DNA of 64,000 bases, taken from Streptomyces sp. LaPpAH-108 (GTDB lineage Bacteria; Actinomycetota; Actinomycetes; Streptomycetales; Streptomycetaceae). The position numbers and the translations under genes were made by a program. The stretch covers positions 268,637 to 332,636 of the forward strand of contig NZ_KB891998.1 in the NCBI RefSeq assembly GCF_000373625.1, given 5' to 3'. Under the pieces are notes generated by a model that did not search any database, was not told where the DNA came from, and worked only from the letters and a program-made list of their open reading frames with translations. Every line of letters begins with the position of its first letter. The first letter of the stretch is position 1. This document shows, piece by piece, positions 15,981-25,806 of the stretch.

Positions 15981-17747
15981 TTACAGGTACTGACCGGTGT
16001 TCGCCACCGTGTCGATGGAGCGTCCGGTGTCCGCGCCCTGCTTTCCGGTGATGAGGGTGCGGATGTAGACGATCCGCTCGCCCTTCTTTCCGGAGATGCG
16101 GGCCCAGTCGTCCGGGTTGGTGGTGTTGGGCAGGTCCTCGTTCTCCTTGAACTCGTCCACGCAGGCCTGGAGGAGGTGGGAGACGCGGAGGCCCTTCTGG
16201 GTCTTTTCGAGGAAGTCCTTGATCGCCATCTTCTTGGCGCGGCCCACGATGTTCTCGATCATGGCGCCGGAATTGAAGTCCTTGAAGTACAGGACTTCCT
16301 TGTCGCCGTTGGCGTAGGTGACTTCCAGGAAGCGGTTTTCCTCGGATTCGGCGTACATCTGCTCGACCGCCGTCTGGATCATGCTCTGGACGGTGGTGGT
16401 CTTGTCGCCGCCGTGTTCGCCGAGGTCGTCGGCGTGCAGGGGGAGGCGTTCGGTGAGGTACTTGCCGAAGATGTCCTTGGCGGCCTCGGCGTCCGGGCGC
16501 TCGATCTTGATCTTCACGTCGAGTCGGCCGGGGCGCAGGATGGCGGGGTCGATCATGTCCTCGCGGTTGGAGGCGCCGATGACGACCACGTTCTGCAGGC
16601 CTTCCACGCCGTCGATCTCGGCGAGGAGCTGGGGGACGATGGTGTTCTCCACGTCCGAGCTGACGCCGGATCCCCGGGTGCGGAAGAGGGATTCCATCTC
16701 GTCGAAGAAGACGATGACGGGGGTGCCCTCGCTGGCCTTCTCGCGGGCTCGCTGGAAGACGAGCCGGATCTGGCGTTCGGTCTCGCCGACGTACTTGTTG
16801 AGGAGTTCGGGGCCCTTGATGTTGAGGAAGAAGCTCTTGCCTGCGGCCTGTCCGGTGACTTCGGCGACCTTCTTGGCCAGCGAGTTGGCGACGGCCTTGG
16901 CGATGAGTGTCTTGCCGCATCCGGGGGGTCCGTAGAGGAGGACTCCCTTGGGCGGGCGGAGTTCGTGCTCCTTGAACAGGTCGGGGTAGAGGTACGGCAG
17001 CTCGACCGCGTCGCGGATGGCCTCGATCTGGCCGCCGAGGCCGCCGATCTGCTCGTAGCCGATGTCGGGGACCTCTTCGAGGACGAGTTCTTCGACCTCG
17101 CTCTTGGGGACGATCTCGTAGACATAGCCGGAGCGGGGTTCGAGCAGGAGGGCGTCGCCGGGCCGGATGGTGATGCCCCGCAGGGGTTCGGCGAGCCGGA
17201 CCACTCGTTCCTCGTCGGTGTGGCCCAGTACCAGGGCGCGTTCGCCGTCCTCGAGGATCTCCTTGAGGGTGACGATGTCGCCGACGCTCTCGAACTCCAT
17301 GGCCTCGACCACGTTGAGAGCTTCGTTGAGCATCAGCTCCTGGCCGCGCCTGAGTTCGTCGAGTTCGACGCTGGGGCTCACGTTCACGCGGAGTTTGCGG
17401 CCGCCGGTGAAGATGTCGGCGGTGCCGTCCTCGTTGGCCTGGAGGAAGACTCCGAAGCCTGCGGGGGGCTGGGCGAGCCGGTCGACCTCTTCCTTGAGGG
17501 CCACGATCTGGTCGCGGGCCTCACGGAGTGTGTTGGCCAGGCGTTCGTTCTGTGCGGAGACGCCGGCCAGGTTGGTCTGCAGCTCGACGATCCGCTCCTC
17601 GAGAATCCTCGTGTGCCGCGGAGAGTCGGCGAGCTTGCGTCGCAGGACGGCGATCTCCTGCTCAAGGTAGGCGATCTGCCCGGCCGGGTCGTCGGACCCT
17701 CGTCCCGGGCGGATGCCGCGGTTCATGTCGTCGTCGTGGGCTGCCAC
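15981..17747 (-). CDS. arc: Proteasome-activating AAA ATPase (ARC/Mpa)
   Basis: Hexameric unfoldase that captures pupylated proteins and feeds them into the 20S core. 588 residues from GTG 17747: N-terminal coiled coil (about 20-75) that binds Pup, two OB-fold subdomains (about 80-225), AAA domain with Walker A GPPGCGKT and Walker B IVFFDEMES, arginine-finger region, and a C-terminal GQYL tail, the motif that docks in the alpha ring. The start has GGAGGTGAGG upstream. Called mpa in mycobacteria. Confidence 0.97.
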   Translation of the reverse strand: MAAHDDDMNRGIRPGRGSDDPAGQIAYLEQEIAVLRRKLADSPRHTRILEERIVELQTNLAGVSAQNERLANTLREARDQIVALKEEVDRLAQPPAGFGVFLQANEDGTADIFTGGRKLRVNVSPSVELDELRRGQELMLNEALNVVEAMEFESVGDIVTLKEILEDGERALVLGHTDEERVVRLAEPLRGITIRPGDALLLEPRSGYVYEIVPKSEVEELVLEEVPDIGYEQIGGLGGQIEAIRDAVELPYLYPDLFKEHELRPPKGVLLYGPPGCGKTLIAKAVANSLAKKVAEVTGQAAGKSFFLNIKGPELLNKYVGETERQIRLVFQRAREKASEGTPVIVFFDEMESLFRTRGSGVSSDVENTIVPQLLAEIDGVEGLQNVVVIGASNREDMIDPAILRPGRLDVKIKIERPDAEAAKDIFGKYLTERLPLHADDLGEHGGDKTTTVQSMIQTAVEQMYAESEENRFLEVTYANGDKEVLYFKDFNSGAMIENIVGRAKKMAIKDFLEKTQKGLRVSHLLQACVDEFKENEDLPNTTNPDDWARISGKKGERIVYIRTLITGKQGADTGRSIDTVANTGQYL

Positions 17748-18284
17748 GGTCCTCACCTCCTCCAAGGGGAGCTGGACGCTTCCAGACCCTACCTGGGTGG
17801 GTGTCGATTGAAACCCCTAGATCACAAAGACTGTCAAGGTGTGTCGTCGGTCACCCGCTGCGCTCCCTCTCGCACGGAGGGGATACCCACTCAACGTGAT
17901 TCGGAAGCCGCTTGTTCCGTGCCGGGTGTGGTCAAGACCCTTCAGGAGTGGCTGGAGTTGTCCGGTGCGGGTCGTCCGGCCGGTTCCTGGGCAGGAGTAC
18001 GAGAGTTCGTACGATGATCACACAGAGCGATGAGCGGGGTGACCGGGGTGAGGCGAGGGGGCTTCGGGGGCCACTGAGGGGCGGCTTGATTTCGCCGGTG
18101 CCCGGTGGCGCACGACCGCGCGCCGTACCTGCCGTGCGCGGGGGAGAAACCCCCGCACCCCGGCGCACAGGAGCAAAAAGCGGGCGGGAGGTAGGGTCGG
18201 GGTGTTCATGAGCGGCCGGGACCGACCGGGCCGGGGCGCGTGCCCGGACCGTCGCCCGGCGAACCGACGGCAGGAGAGGTGACC
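17748..18284. other. Divergent intergenic region, arc to ferredoxin
   Basis: 537 bp without a convincing gene. It must hold the arc promoter (minus) and the ferredoxin promoter (plus). TAGGGT, a common Streptomyces -10 form, occurs at 18192-18197 on the plus strand and, reversed, in the 17785-17795 area for arc, but no good -35 accompanies either. A short hairpin gtacga/tcgtac lies near 17997-18012. An ATG-started frame near 18014 has no coding character. Confidence 0.5.
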
Positions 18285-18581
18285 GTGCAGCAGGAGGCCC
18301 CGGGCGGCGAGGCGCTGGAGGTCTGGATCGACCAGGACCTGTGTACCGGCGACGGCATCTGCGCCCAGTACGCGCCGGAGGTGTTCGAGCTGGACATCGA
18401 CGGGCTGGCCTATGTGAAGAGCGCCGACGACGAGCTGCTCCAGGAGGTGGGGGCCACCACGGGTGTGCCGCTGCCGCTGCTGACGGACGTGGTGGACTCG
18501 GCGAAGGAGTGTCCGGGCGCGTGCATCCATGTACGCCGCGTTTCGGACAAGGTCGAGGTGTACGGCCCCGACGCGGACTGA
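18285..18581 (+). CDS. Ferredoxin with an Asp-ligated Fe-S site (Pyrococcus type)
   Basis: 98-residue electron carrier. Cluster motif CTGDGIC ... KECPGAC: the second ligand position of the usual CxxCxxC is Asp, as in Pyrococcus furiosus ferredoxin, which can carry a [4Fe-4S] or [3Fe-4S] cluster. Flanking sequence (DQDLC, PEVFEL) also fits that family. GTG 18285 follows GGAGAGGTGACC. The redox partner is unknown; cytochrome P450 is common for such proteins in streptomycetes, but none is encoded nearby. Confidence 0.88.
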   Translation: MQQEAPGGEALEVWIDQDLCTGDGICAQYAPEVFELDIDGLAYVKSADDELLQEVGATTGVPLPLLTDVVDSAKECPGACIHVRRVSDKVEVYGPDAD

Positions 18582-18674
18582 GCGGGGGCCGGACGGACCC
18601 GGTGAGGTGGGGCGCGCGTGCGTGCCGGTGGAGACCGGCGGCACGCGCGCGCGTGTATGCGCGTACGGGCGCGG

Positions 18675-19259
18675 TCAGACGCTGTGGGACGCCGTGGGCG
18701 TGGAGCGTATGAAGGCGTTGCCCTTCCACTGCCACTGGGCGGGCTTCTTCACGTCGGGGCAGCAGCTGGGCACGTCGTCGGAGGAGTAGCCGAGGAGTGT
18801 GGCGGTCACGGCACGCGCGCGTACGGCGAGGTCGGTGACGGTGAGCCGGTCCTTGGGGTCGACGAGGGTGGCGACGACGCGGGAGCCGGTGCCGTCGGAG
18901 TTCCGGGTGAGGACGTAGACGCCGTCGGGCGGGGTGCCCATGGCGGAGTCGCAGTGGACGACGGCGACGGTCTCGGGGTTGCCGTCTCCGTCGAGGTCGC
19001 CGGTGGCCTTCTTGGCGACCACGGACTTGACCGGGCCGCAGTCCAGCGGGAAGGCGATGCCCGCGGTGGTGGGTGGCGCGGCGGTGGTGCGGGCGGGCGC
19101 GGGGGTGCCGGTGGCGGGGGTCGCCTGGGCGGCGGTGGCCGGGCCGGGCTGCACGAGGGAGCACAGGGCGATCACCCCGGCGACCGCGGTGGCGGTGCCG
19201 GCCCAGTGGATGGGCTGGGGGTGGGCGTGGGCGAGCTCCGGGACGGCGGATTGCTGCAC
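18675..19259 (-). CDS. Membrane-anchored or secreted protein with FG-GAP/VCBS-like segment
   Basis: Unknown function, 194 residues. An N-terminal hydrophobic segment (about residues 22-38) is followed by a Thr/Pro/Ala linker and an extracellular domain containing DLDGDGNPETVAVV, a calcium-binding pattern seen in FG-GAP/VCBS repeats, and four Cys that may form disulfides. GTG 19259 is chosen because an AGGAG lies nearby upstream; the frame stays open to 19319 without a ribosome site. Confidence 0.7.
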   Translation of the reverse strand: MQQSAVPELAHAHPQPIHWAGTATAVAGVIALCSLVQPGPATAAQATPATGTPAPARTTAAPPTTAGIAFPLDCGPVKSVVAKKATGDLDGDGNPETVAVVHCDSAMGTPPDGVYVLTRNSDGTGSRVVATLVDPKDRLTVTDLAVRARAVTATLLGYSSDDVPSCCPDVKKPAQWQWKGNAFIRSTPTASHSV

Positions 19260-19413
19260 TAGGAGTGTCTCCTGTGAGGGCTGTGCCGAGGGGGTGGCCA
19301 GCATGGTGCCACAGGTCACTGTGCGGGGGGAACGGCGGGGTGGGGGCCGGTTTCCAGTGGTGGCGGGCCGGGTGGGTGCGGGGGTGTGGTTTCTGGTGCG
19401 GGGTCAAGCGGAA

Positions 19414-19463
19414 GGCGCCGTGGCCGAGTTCCGGAGGGGATCCGGTAACTCGGCCACGGCGCC
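19414..19463 (-). terminator. Long hairpin after trmI
   Basis: A 17-bp perfect stem (ggcgccgtggccgagtt with its complement at 19447-19463) containing a nested small hairpin in the loop, 27 nt after the trmI stop codon. Confidence 0.85.
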
Positions 19464-19489
19464 TGTGCGTTGTGCGGGGTGGGGGCCGG

Positions 19490-20392
19490 TCAGCGGCCGG
19501 AGCCGCCGTCGGCGTTGGGTCCTGCGTAGTCCTCGCCGTAGGCGCCCTTGGCGGGGCGGCGGCGGCGCATGGGCGGCTCGACGCCGTCGGCGAGACGGCG
19601 GGCGGTGAGCAGGAAGCCGGTGTGGCCGATCATGCGGTGGTCCGGGCGGACGGCCAGGCCCTCGATGTGCCAGTTGCGGATCATCGTCTCCCAGGCGGTC
19701 GGCTCGTTGAAGCAGCCGATCTCGCGGATGGACTCGACGGTCCGGGCGAGCTGGGTGGTGGTGGCCACGTAGCAGCAGAGGATGCCGCCGGGGACGAGTG
19801 CCTTGGAGACGGCTTCCAGGCATTCCCAGGGGGCGAGCATGTCGAGGATGACGCGGTCGACGTCGGTGTCGGACAGGTTGTCCTGGAGGTCGCCGACGGT
19901 GAGCTGCCAGGCGGGGTGTTCGCCGCCGAAGTAGCGCTCCACGTTCTGCTTGGCGATCTCGGCGAAGTCCTCGCGGCGCTCGTAGGAGTGCAGCATGCCC
20001 TGGTCGCCGATGGCGCGCAGCAGGAAGCTGCTGAGCGAGCCGGAGCCGACGCCGGCCTCGACGACGCGGGCGCCGGGGAAGATGTCGGCGAAGGCGAGGA
20101 TCTGCCCCGCGTCCTTCGGGTAGACGACGGCTGCCCCTCGGGGCATGGACAGGACGTAGTCGGGGAGCAGGGGGCGCAGCGCGAGGTAGGCGACGTTGCC
20201 GGTGGTGCGGACAACGCTGCCCTCGGGGGCGCCGATCAGTTCGTCGTGCGGGAAGGAGCCCTTGTGGGTGTGGAAGTTCTTCCCGGCTTCGAGCGTGAAC
20301 GTGTAGTGACGGCCCTTGGGGTCGGTCAGCTGAACCTGGTCCCCGACCTTGAAGGGCCCGCGCCTGCGGGCGGCACCGGTCGGTTCGGACAT
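19490..20392 (-). CDS. trmI: tRNA (adenine-58-N1)-methyltransferase TrmI
   Basis: Makes m1A58 in the T-loop of tRNAs, using S-adenosylmethionine. 300 residues. The N-terminal small beta domain has KGRHYTFTLEAGKNFHTHKG; Rossmann motif I is VEAGVGSGSLS, and the DVDRVILDMLAPWE acidic motif follows. It lies downstream of a site-2 protease gene on the same strand and near the proteasome genes, as in mycobacteria. Confidence 0.95.
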   Translation of the reverse strand: MSEPTGAARRRGPFKVGDQVQLTDPKGRHYTFTLEAGKNFHTHKGSFPHDELIGAPEGSVVRTTGNVAYLALRPLLPDYVLSMPRGAAVVYPKDAGQILAFADIFPGARVVEAGVGSGSLSSFLLRAIGDQGMLHSYERREDFAEIAKQNVERYFGGEHPAWQLTVGDLQDNLSDTDVDRVILDMLAPWECLEAVSKALVPGGILCCYVATTTQLARTVESIREIGCFNEPTAWETMIRNWHIEGLAVRPDHRMIGHTGFLLTARRLADGVEPPMRRRRPAKGAYGEDYAGPNADGGSGR

Positions 20393-20462
20393 AAGACCAG
20401 CCTACCGGTTCCCTGCCGGGGGCTTGACCGTCGACAGGGGCAGCAAGCGACGGTGGGTGCGC

Positions 20463-20507
20463 GGGTGCGGGCCGCGTGTGGTCGCTCGCGCAGTTCCCCG
20501 CGCCCCC
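20463..20507. repeat. Candidate dispersed Streptomyces intergenic repeat (one copy)
   Basis: The stretch containing gtggtcgctcgcgcagttcc and then ccgcgccccc looks like a short intergenic sequence that recurs many times in Streptomyces chromosomes; this is recalled, not computed. I see only one copy in the window. It lies between the site-2 protease stop and trmI. Confidence 0.4.
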
Positions 20508-20537
20508 AAGAGAGGCCCGCTCGCCCTCACGCCGTTG

Positions 20538-22025
20538 TCAGGCGGGCCTTGCCATGGCCTTCACGAAGGCCCTCTCCACGTCCGCCGCGGACAGGACGCC
20601 GTAGATCTCGCCGGTCTCCTCTACGACGAGGTATTCGGTGGCGGGGGCGGCGCGGAGGGTGTCGAGGAGTTCTTCGCCGGTGAGTTCGGCGGAGACGCGC
20701 ATGCCGTCGGTGATGTCCTGGGCGAGGCCGCTGACGGCGACCCAGGGGCGGCGGTGTTCGGGGATGCCGACGATGGCGGACTCGCGGACGAGGGAGAGGG
20801 GGGTGCCGTCGGGGTCGACGACGACGAGGGCGCGGGCTCCGGCGGCGTTGGCGCGGCGCAGGGCCTCGGAGAGCGGGGTGTCGGTCTCGACGGGGACGGC
20901 GCGGCGGGTGAGGGTGCGGGCGCTCAGCTCGGGGAGGTGTTCGCGCAGCCGGGCCATGCGGAGGCTGTTTCCGGCGCCGGTCCAGATGATGGCGGCGAGG
21001 ATCGCGGCGAGCAGGGCGTCGGTGATGGTGTCCATGCTGCCGAGGTCGGCGTCGCCGCCGAAGAAGCGGGAGTGGTTGAGCAGGGGCAGGCCGATCAGGA
21101 CGGTGAGGGCGAGGGCGCGGCCGACCCAGGCGGCGGCGACGGTGCCGGTCATGGGCTTGCCGGTGATCTTCCAGACGACGGCGCGCAGCATCCGGCCGCC
21201 GTCCAGGGGCAGGCCGGGGAGCAGGTTGAAGATGGCGACGATGAGGTTGGAGATCATCAGTCCGGCGAGCAGGACGCCGGGGACGGTGCCGGGCTGGACG
21301 GGTTTGAGGGCGAGGTAGAAGAGCCCGGCGAGGATCAGGGAGAGCAGGGGTCCGACGAAGGCGAGGACGAACTCGCGTCCGGGGGTCTCGGCCTCCTTCT
21401 CGATCTCGGAGACGCCGCCGAAGAACTGGAGCTGGATGCGGCGTACCGGGAGTTTGAAGCGGAGGGCGGCGACGGTGTGGGCGAGTTCGTGGACGAGGAC
21501 CGAGGCGTAGAAGGCGACGGCGAAGAAGAGGGAGACGAGGTAGCGGGCGGCGCCGAGTTCGGGCAGGACCTGGTCGAGCTGGCCGCCGAAGACCCAGGTG
21601 ATGAGGGCGGCGACGAGGAACCAGCTGGGTGCGACGTAGACGGGTACGCCGAACGGGCGGCCCATGAGGATGCCGCCGCCGGGTTCGGCGGGGGGCTGGG
21701 GCGGTTCGCCCTTGCCGGGGCCGCCGGGGCCGCTGCCGGTGCCGGAGTGGGCGAGGGTGCGGTGGTCGTGGGCCGGGTCGCCGTCGGGGGTGCGGCCGTC
21801 GCGGTGGCCCTCCGGGCCCGGCTGGGGCGCCTGGGGGGTCTGGGGCGCCTGCCGGGGCTGTTCGGGGGCCGGGGCCGTGTCGTCGGGGCCGTGGGTGTCG
21901 TGCTCCGGCTCCCGGCCGGGGTCCGGGTTCCCGGGGCCGGTACTGGGGGTCGCAGGGACTTCGGGGTGGCCGGCCGGCTCGTCGCTACCGGACCGCGGCT
22001 GCCCGTTTCCGCCGCTCACGTCCAC
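20538..22025 (-). CDS. Site-2 protease family (M50) intramembrane metalloprotease with CBS domains
   Basis: 495 residues from GTG 22025 (GAGGGG upstream). The first about 115 residues are Pro/Gly/Asp-rich and disordered. A multi-span membrane core with zinc motif HELAH and LDGG follows, then two CBS domains (about residues 375-490) that may bind adenine nucleotides. Such proteases cut membrane-bound regulators; the substrate here is unknown. The disordered head may be partly overcalled: ATG 21663 (MGRPFGVPVYV) begins the conserved part. Confidence 0.9.
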   Translation of the reverse strand: MDVSGGNGQPRSGSDEPAGHPEVPATPSTGPGNPDPGREPEHDTHGPDDTAPAPEQPRQAPQTPQAPQPGPEGHRDGRTPDGDPAHDHRTLAHSGTGSGPGGPGKGEPPQPPAEPGGGILMGRPFGVPVYVAPSWFLVAALITWVFGGQLDQVLPELGAARYLVSLFFAVAFYASVLVHELAHTVAALRFKLPVRRIQLQFFGGVSEIEKEAETPGREFVLAFVGPLLSLILAGLFYLALKPVQPGTVPGVLLAGLMISNLIVAIFNLLPGLPLDGGRMLRAVVWKITGKPMTGTVAAAWVGRALALTVLIGLPLLNHSRFFGGDADLGSMDTITDALLAAILAAIIWTGAGNSLRMARLREHLPELSARTLTRRAVPVETDTPLSEALRRANAAGARALVVVDPDGTPLSLVRESAIVGIPEHRRPWVAVSGLAQDITDGMRVSAELTGEELLDTLRAAPATEYLVVEETGEIYGVLSAADVERAFVKAMARPA

Positions 22026-22201
22026 GGTGTCCCCTCGTTCGAAGCGTCCTCGCGCCGGTGGGCACAAGGGTCTCGGGTCGATGGTATGCGGCCGGGGTGG
22101 TGCGGTACGCCTCGGCACCCCTTGTGTGTGCCCCGGCCGGGGGCTGGTGACGCCCGGTGGAAGTGGGTCGCTGTCGGTGGGGGGCCTTATGGTCTGTGGT
22201 C

Positions 22202-23185
<984 letters not shown>

Positions 23186-23200
23186 CGAAGGAGTTGTCAC

Positions 23201-23875
23201 GTGGCGATCCGTGTCCTGCTGGTGGACGACCAGCCGCTGCTGCGTACGGGCTTCCGGATGATCCTGGAGGCCGAGCCGGACATCGCGGTCGTCGGTGAGG
23301 CCGGGGACGGTCTGCAGGCTCTCGACCAGGTGCGTGCGTTGCAGCCGGATGTGGTCCTGATGGACATCCGTATGCCCCGGATGGACGGGGTGGAGGCGAC
23401 CCGGCAGATCACCGGTCCTGGCCGGGACGGTCCGGCGAAGGTGCTGGTGCTGACCACGTTCGATCTGGACGAGTACGTGGTGGAGGCGCTCAGGGCGGGG
23501 GCGAGCGGTTTCCTGCTGAAGGACGCCCCGGCGAACGAGCTGGTGCAGGCGATCCGGGTGGTGGCGGCGGGTGAGGCGATGCTGGCGCCGAGCATCACGC
23601 GTCGGCTGCTGGACAAGTACGCGACGCATCTGCCCTCGGGCGAGGAGCCCGCGCGGGACACGCTGCACACGCTGACGGACCGTGAGGTCGAGGTGCTGAA
23701 GCTGGTGGCGCGGGGGCTGTCGAACGCGGAGATCGCGGCGGAGCTGTTCGTCAGCGAGACGACGGTGAAGACGCATGTGGGGCATGTGCTGACGAAGCTG
23801 GGCCTGCGTGACCGGGTGCAGGCGGCGGTGTACGCGTACGAGAGCGGGCTGGTGCGTCCGGGGGCGCAGCAGTAG
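23201..23875 (+). CDS. LuxR/NarL-type response regulator, no kinase nearby
   Basis: 224 residues: receiver domain (acidic pair D9/D10, phospho-acceptor D55 in VVLMDIRMP, Lys in FLLKD) and C-terminal LuxR HTH (LTDREVEVLKLVARGLSNAEIA). GTG 23201 has AAGGAG upstream. No histidine kinase gene is adjacent, so its partner is elsewhere or absent. It may share a transcript with the upstream nuclease gene. Confidence 0.93.
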   Translation: MAIRVLLVDDQPLLRTGFRMILEAEPDIAVVGEAGDGLQALDQVRALQPDVVLMDIRMPRMDGVEATRQITGPGRDGPAKVLVLTTFDLDEYVVEALRAGASGFLLKDAPANELVQAIRVVAAGEAMLAPSITRRLLDKYATHLPSGEEPARDTLHTLTDREVEVLKLVARGLSNAEIAAELFVSETTVKTHVGHVLTKLGLRDRVQAAVYAYESGLVRPGAQQ

Positions 23876-23899
23876 CGCCGGGGGCGGTACGACGGCGAG

Positions 23900-23926
23900 G
23901 GGCGCCCTTCCTGTGGGAGGGCGCCC
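23900..23926 (+). terminator. Hairpin after response regulator gene
   Basis: A 9-bp perfect stem (gggcgccct / agggcgccc) with a 9-nt loop, 25 nt after the response regulator stop codon. Confidence 0.75.
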
Positions 23927-23932
23927 TTGGCG

Positions 23933-24133
23933 TGTCCGGGGTGGTGAGGTGGAAGACGACGGTGTGCTCGCCGTTGCTGAACTTCAGGCCGTCCTTCAGT
24001 TCGCATCGGAAGACGGTGGCCCGGGTGTCGGTGAATCCGCAGGGCCGGAGCCGTCGCCGCTCGTGCCGCAGCCGGTCGACAGACCGCAGGCCAGCCCTGC
24101 CACGAGGGGCAGGACTGGCCAGGGGGTGCGCAT
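23933..24133 (-). pseudogene. Decayed peptide-binding lipoprotein gene, paralogue of the intact one upstream
   Basis: Starting at ATG 24133 the frame encodes a lipoprotein signal (MRTPWPVLPLVAGLACGLST then GC) and stops at 23996. In another frame the same DNA reads PCGFTDTRATVFRCELKDGL then KFSNGE and HTVVFHLTTPD. This matches two separated pieces of the intact neighbour: CGFTDSGNERYACKLRDGLK then FANGD, and VIFHLKSAD. The remnant therefore has a frameshift near 24025, a deletion between the signal and CGFTD, and a second internal deletion of about 50 codons. It ends close to the response regulator terminator. Not a functional gene. Confidence 0.75.
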
Positions 24134-24201
24134 GTTCACCGCATGTGCGTTCTCGTCGGGGGCCTCCGGGGGACGGCGTCCCGGCCCCGGCGAGGGAGCC
24201 G

Positions 24202-25806
24202 TCAGCCGCTCACGCCACGGCCGAGCTCCCACAGCTGAAGCGTCGAGGAGGAGTTCAGGGCGTAGGAGACGCCAGTGATGTCGTCCCGCGCGGCAACGTA
24301 CTGCTTGCCCTGCCACAGGGGCAGCACGGGGACGTCCTCCGCGACGGTGTCCTGAATGGTCGTCAGGGTCTTGGCCGCGTCCAGCCGGTCCGCCTCGCGG
24401 CGGCTCTGGGGGATCAGAGTGCGCTGGATGGTGGTGTTCGAGTAGGGCGAGCCGAGGAAGTTGTCCTTGTCGAGGAAGGGCGCGACGTAGTTGTCGGCGT
24501 CGGGGAAGTCGGGGAACCAGCCCATGCCGTAGACGTCGTAGGCGCCCTTCTGCTCCGCGGGGCGGAAGGTGGCCCAGGGGTGGCCCTGGATGCTCACGTC
24601 GAACAGGCCGCTGTCGTTGAGCTGCTTCTGCAGGATCTGGAACTCCTGCTTGGTCACCGAGCCGTAGTGGTCGGTGGTGTAGTGCAGCGTCAGCTTGATC
24701 GGGGTGGTGATGCCGGCCTTGACGAGCAGGTCCTTGGCCTTCGGGACGCTCGGGTCGCCGTACTTGTTGAAGAACGAGTTGGAGTGGCCCGCGAGGGTGG
24801 CCGGGACGAGCGAGTACAGCGGCTCGGCCTGGGTGCCGTAGACCTTGGAGACCAGCTCGCCGCGGTCGATGACCTGGGCCATGGCCTGGCGGACGGCCTT
24901 GTCCTTGACGGTGGTGGCGTTGGTGTTGAAGGCCAGGTAGCGGATCTCGAGGCCGGGCATGTCGACCAGCTCGGCGTTCTCGTCGGAGCCGGAGTCCAGC
25001 TTCTGGATCTGCGACGGGGTCATGGTGCGGGTCATGACGTCGACGTCGCCGCGGTCGAGGGCGGCGCCCATGGCCTGCGCGCTGGCGAAGGACCGGATCT
25101 CGACCTTGTCGTTGTTGAGCTTGGTGCTGCCCTTGTAGTTCGGGTTCTTCGTGTACGTGGCGCTGACGACCGCGTTGTTCTTGACCTCGGCCTTGAAGGT
25201 GTACGGGCCGGAGCCGTCCACCTGGAAGCCGTCGCGGAGCTTGTCGGCGGAGTAGATCTTCGGGTTGACGATGCCCGCGACCGGCGTGGACAGCTTGTAC
25301 GGGAAGGTCGCGTCGGCCGACTTCAGGTGGAAGATGACGTCGCGGTCGCCCTGGGTCTCCACCGTGTCGACGGTGTTGAGCAGGGCGGAGACGCCACTTT
25401 CCGCCTTGAGGTGGATGGCGCGGTCGATCGAGAACTTGACGTCGGCGGCGGTGACGGGGTCGCCGTTGGCGAACTTCAGGCCGTCACGCAGCTTGCAGGC
25501 GTAGCGCTCGTTGCCGGAGTCGGTGAAGCCGCAGCTCTCGGCGGCCTCGGGGACCGGGTTGCCCTCGCCCTTGGGCTGGGTCATGAGGGTCTGCACGGTC
25601 TGGCGGAGGACGTTCCAGGTGCCGACGTCGTACGCGTAGGCGGGGTCGAGCGGCGCGGGGGCGTCCGACGTGGCGGTGAACTGGTCCGTGGTACCGACGA
25701 CGATGGGCTTGCCGCCCTGACTCCCGCTGTCCGATCCACCGCACGCGGCGAGCACCGGCGTAAGCAGGCCGGCCACTGCCGGCAGCACCAGAGTCTTGCG
25801 GTTCAT
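24202..25806 (-). CDS. ABC transporter substrate-binding lipoprotein, family 5 (peptide/nickel type)
   Basis: 534 residues; lipobox LAAC, so it is anchored on the outer face. A family-5 solute-binding fold follows, with KLRDGLKFANGDPVTAADVKFS, IFHLKSADATFPY and LDAAKTLTTIQDTVAEDVP. Probably captures oligopeptides. No permease or ATPase genes lie beside it, so it works with transporter parts encoded elsewhere. Start ATG 25806 with GGAGAAAG upstream. A decayed paralogue lies just downstream. Confidence 0.92.
   Translation of the reverse strand: MNRKTLVLPAVAGLLTPVLAACGGSDSGSQGGKPIVVGTTDQFTATSDAPAPLDPAYAYDVGTWNVLRQTVQTLMTQPKGEGNPVPEAAESCGFTDSGNERYACKLRDGLKFANGDPVTAADVKFSIDRAIHLKAESGVSALLNTVDTVETQGDRDVIFHLKSADATFPYKLSTPVAGIVNPKIYSADKLRDGFQVDGSGPYTFKAEVKNNAVVSATYTKNPNYKGSTKLNNDKVEIRSFASAQAMGAALDRGDVDVMTRTMTPSQIQKLDSGSDENAELVDMPGLEIRYLAFNTNATTVKDKAVRQAMAQVIDRGELVSKVYGTQAEPLYSLVPATLAGHSNSFFNKYGDPSVPKAKDLLVKAGITTPIKLTLHYTTDHYGSVTKQEFQILQKQLNDSGLFDVSIQGHPWATFRPAEQKGAYDVYGMGWFPDFPDADNYVAPFLDKDNFLGSPYSNTTIQRTLIPQSRREADRLDAAKTLTTIQDTVAEDVPVLPLWQGKQYVAARDDITGVSYALNSSSTLQLWELGRGVSG

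Noticed and set aside
14169..18017. 1282-codon open frame on the plus strand, antisense to dop and arc
   Set aside because: It mirrors the codon pattern of dop and arc, as expected in GC-rich DNA, and has no ribosome site or recognisable domain.
18014..18211. Possible small gene between arc and the ferredoxin
   Set aside because: No ribosome site and an Arg/Gly/Pro-rich translation without coding character.
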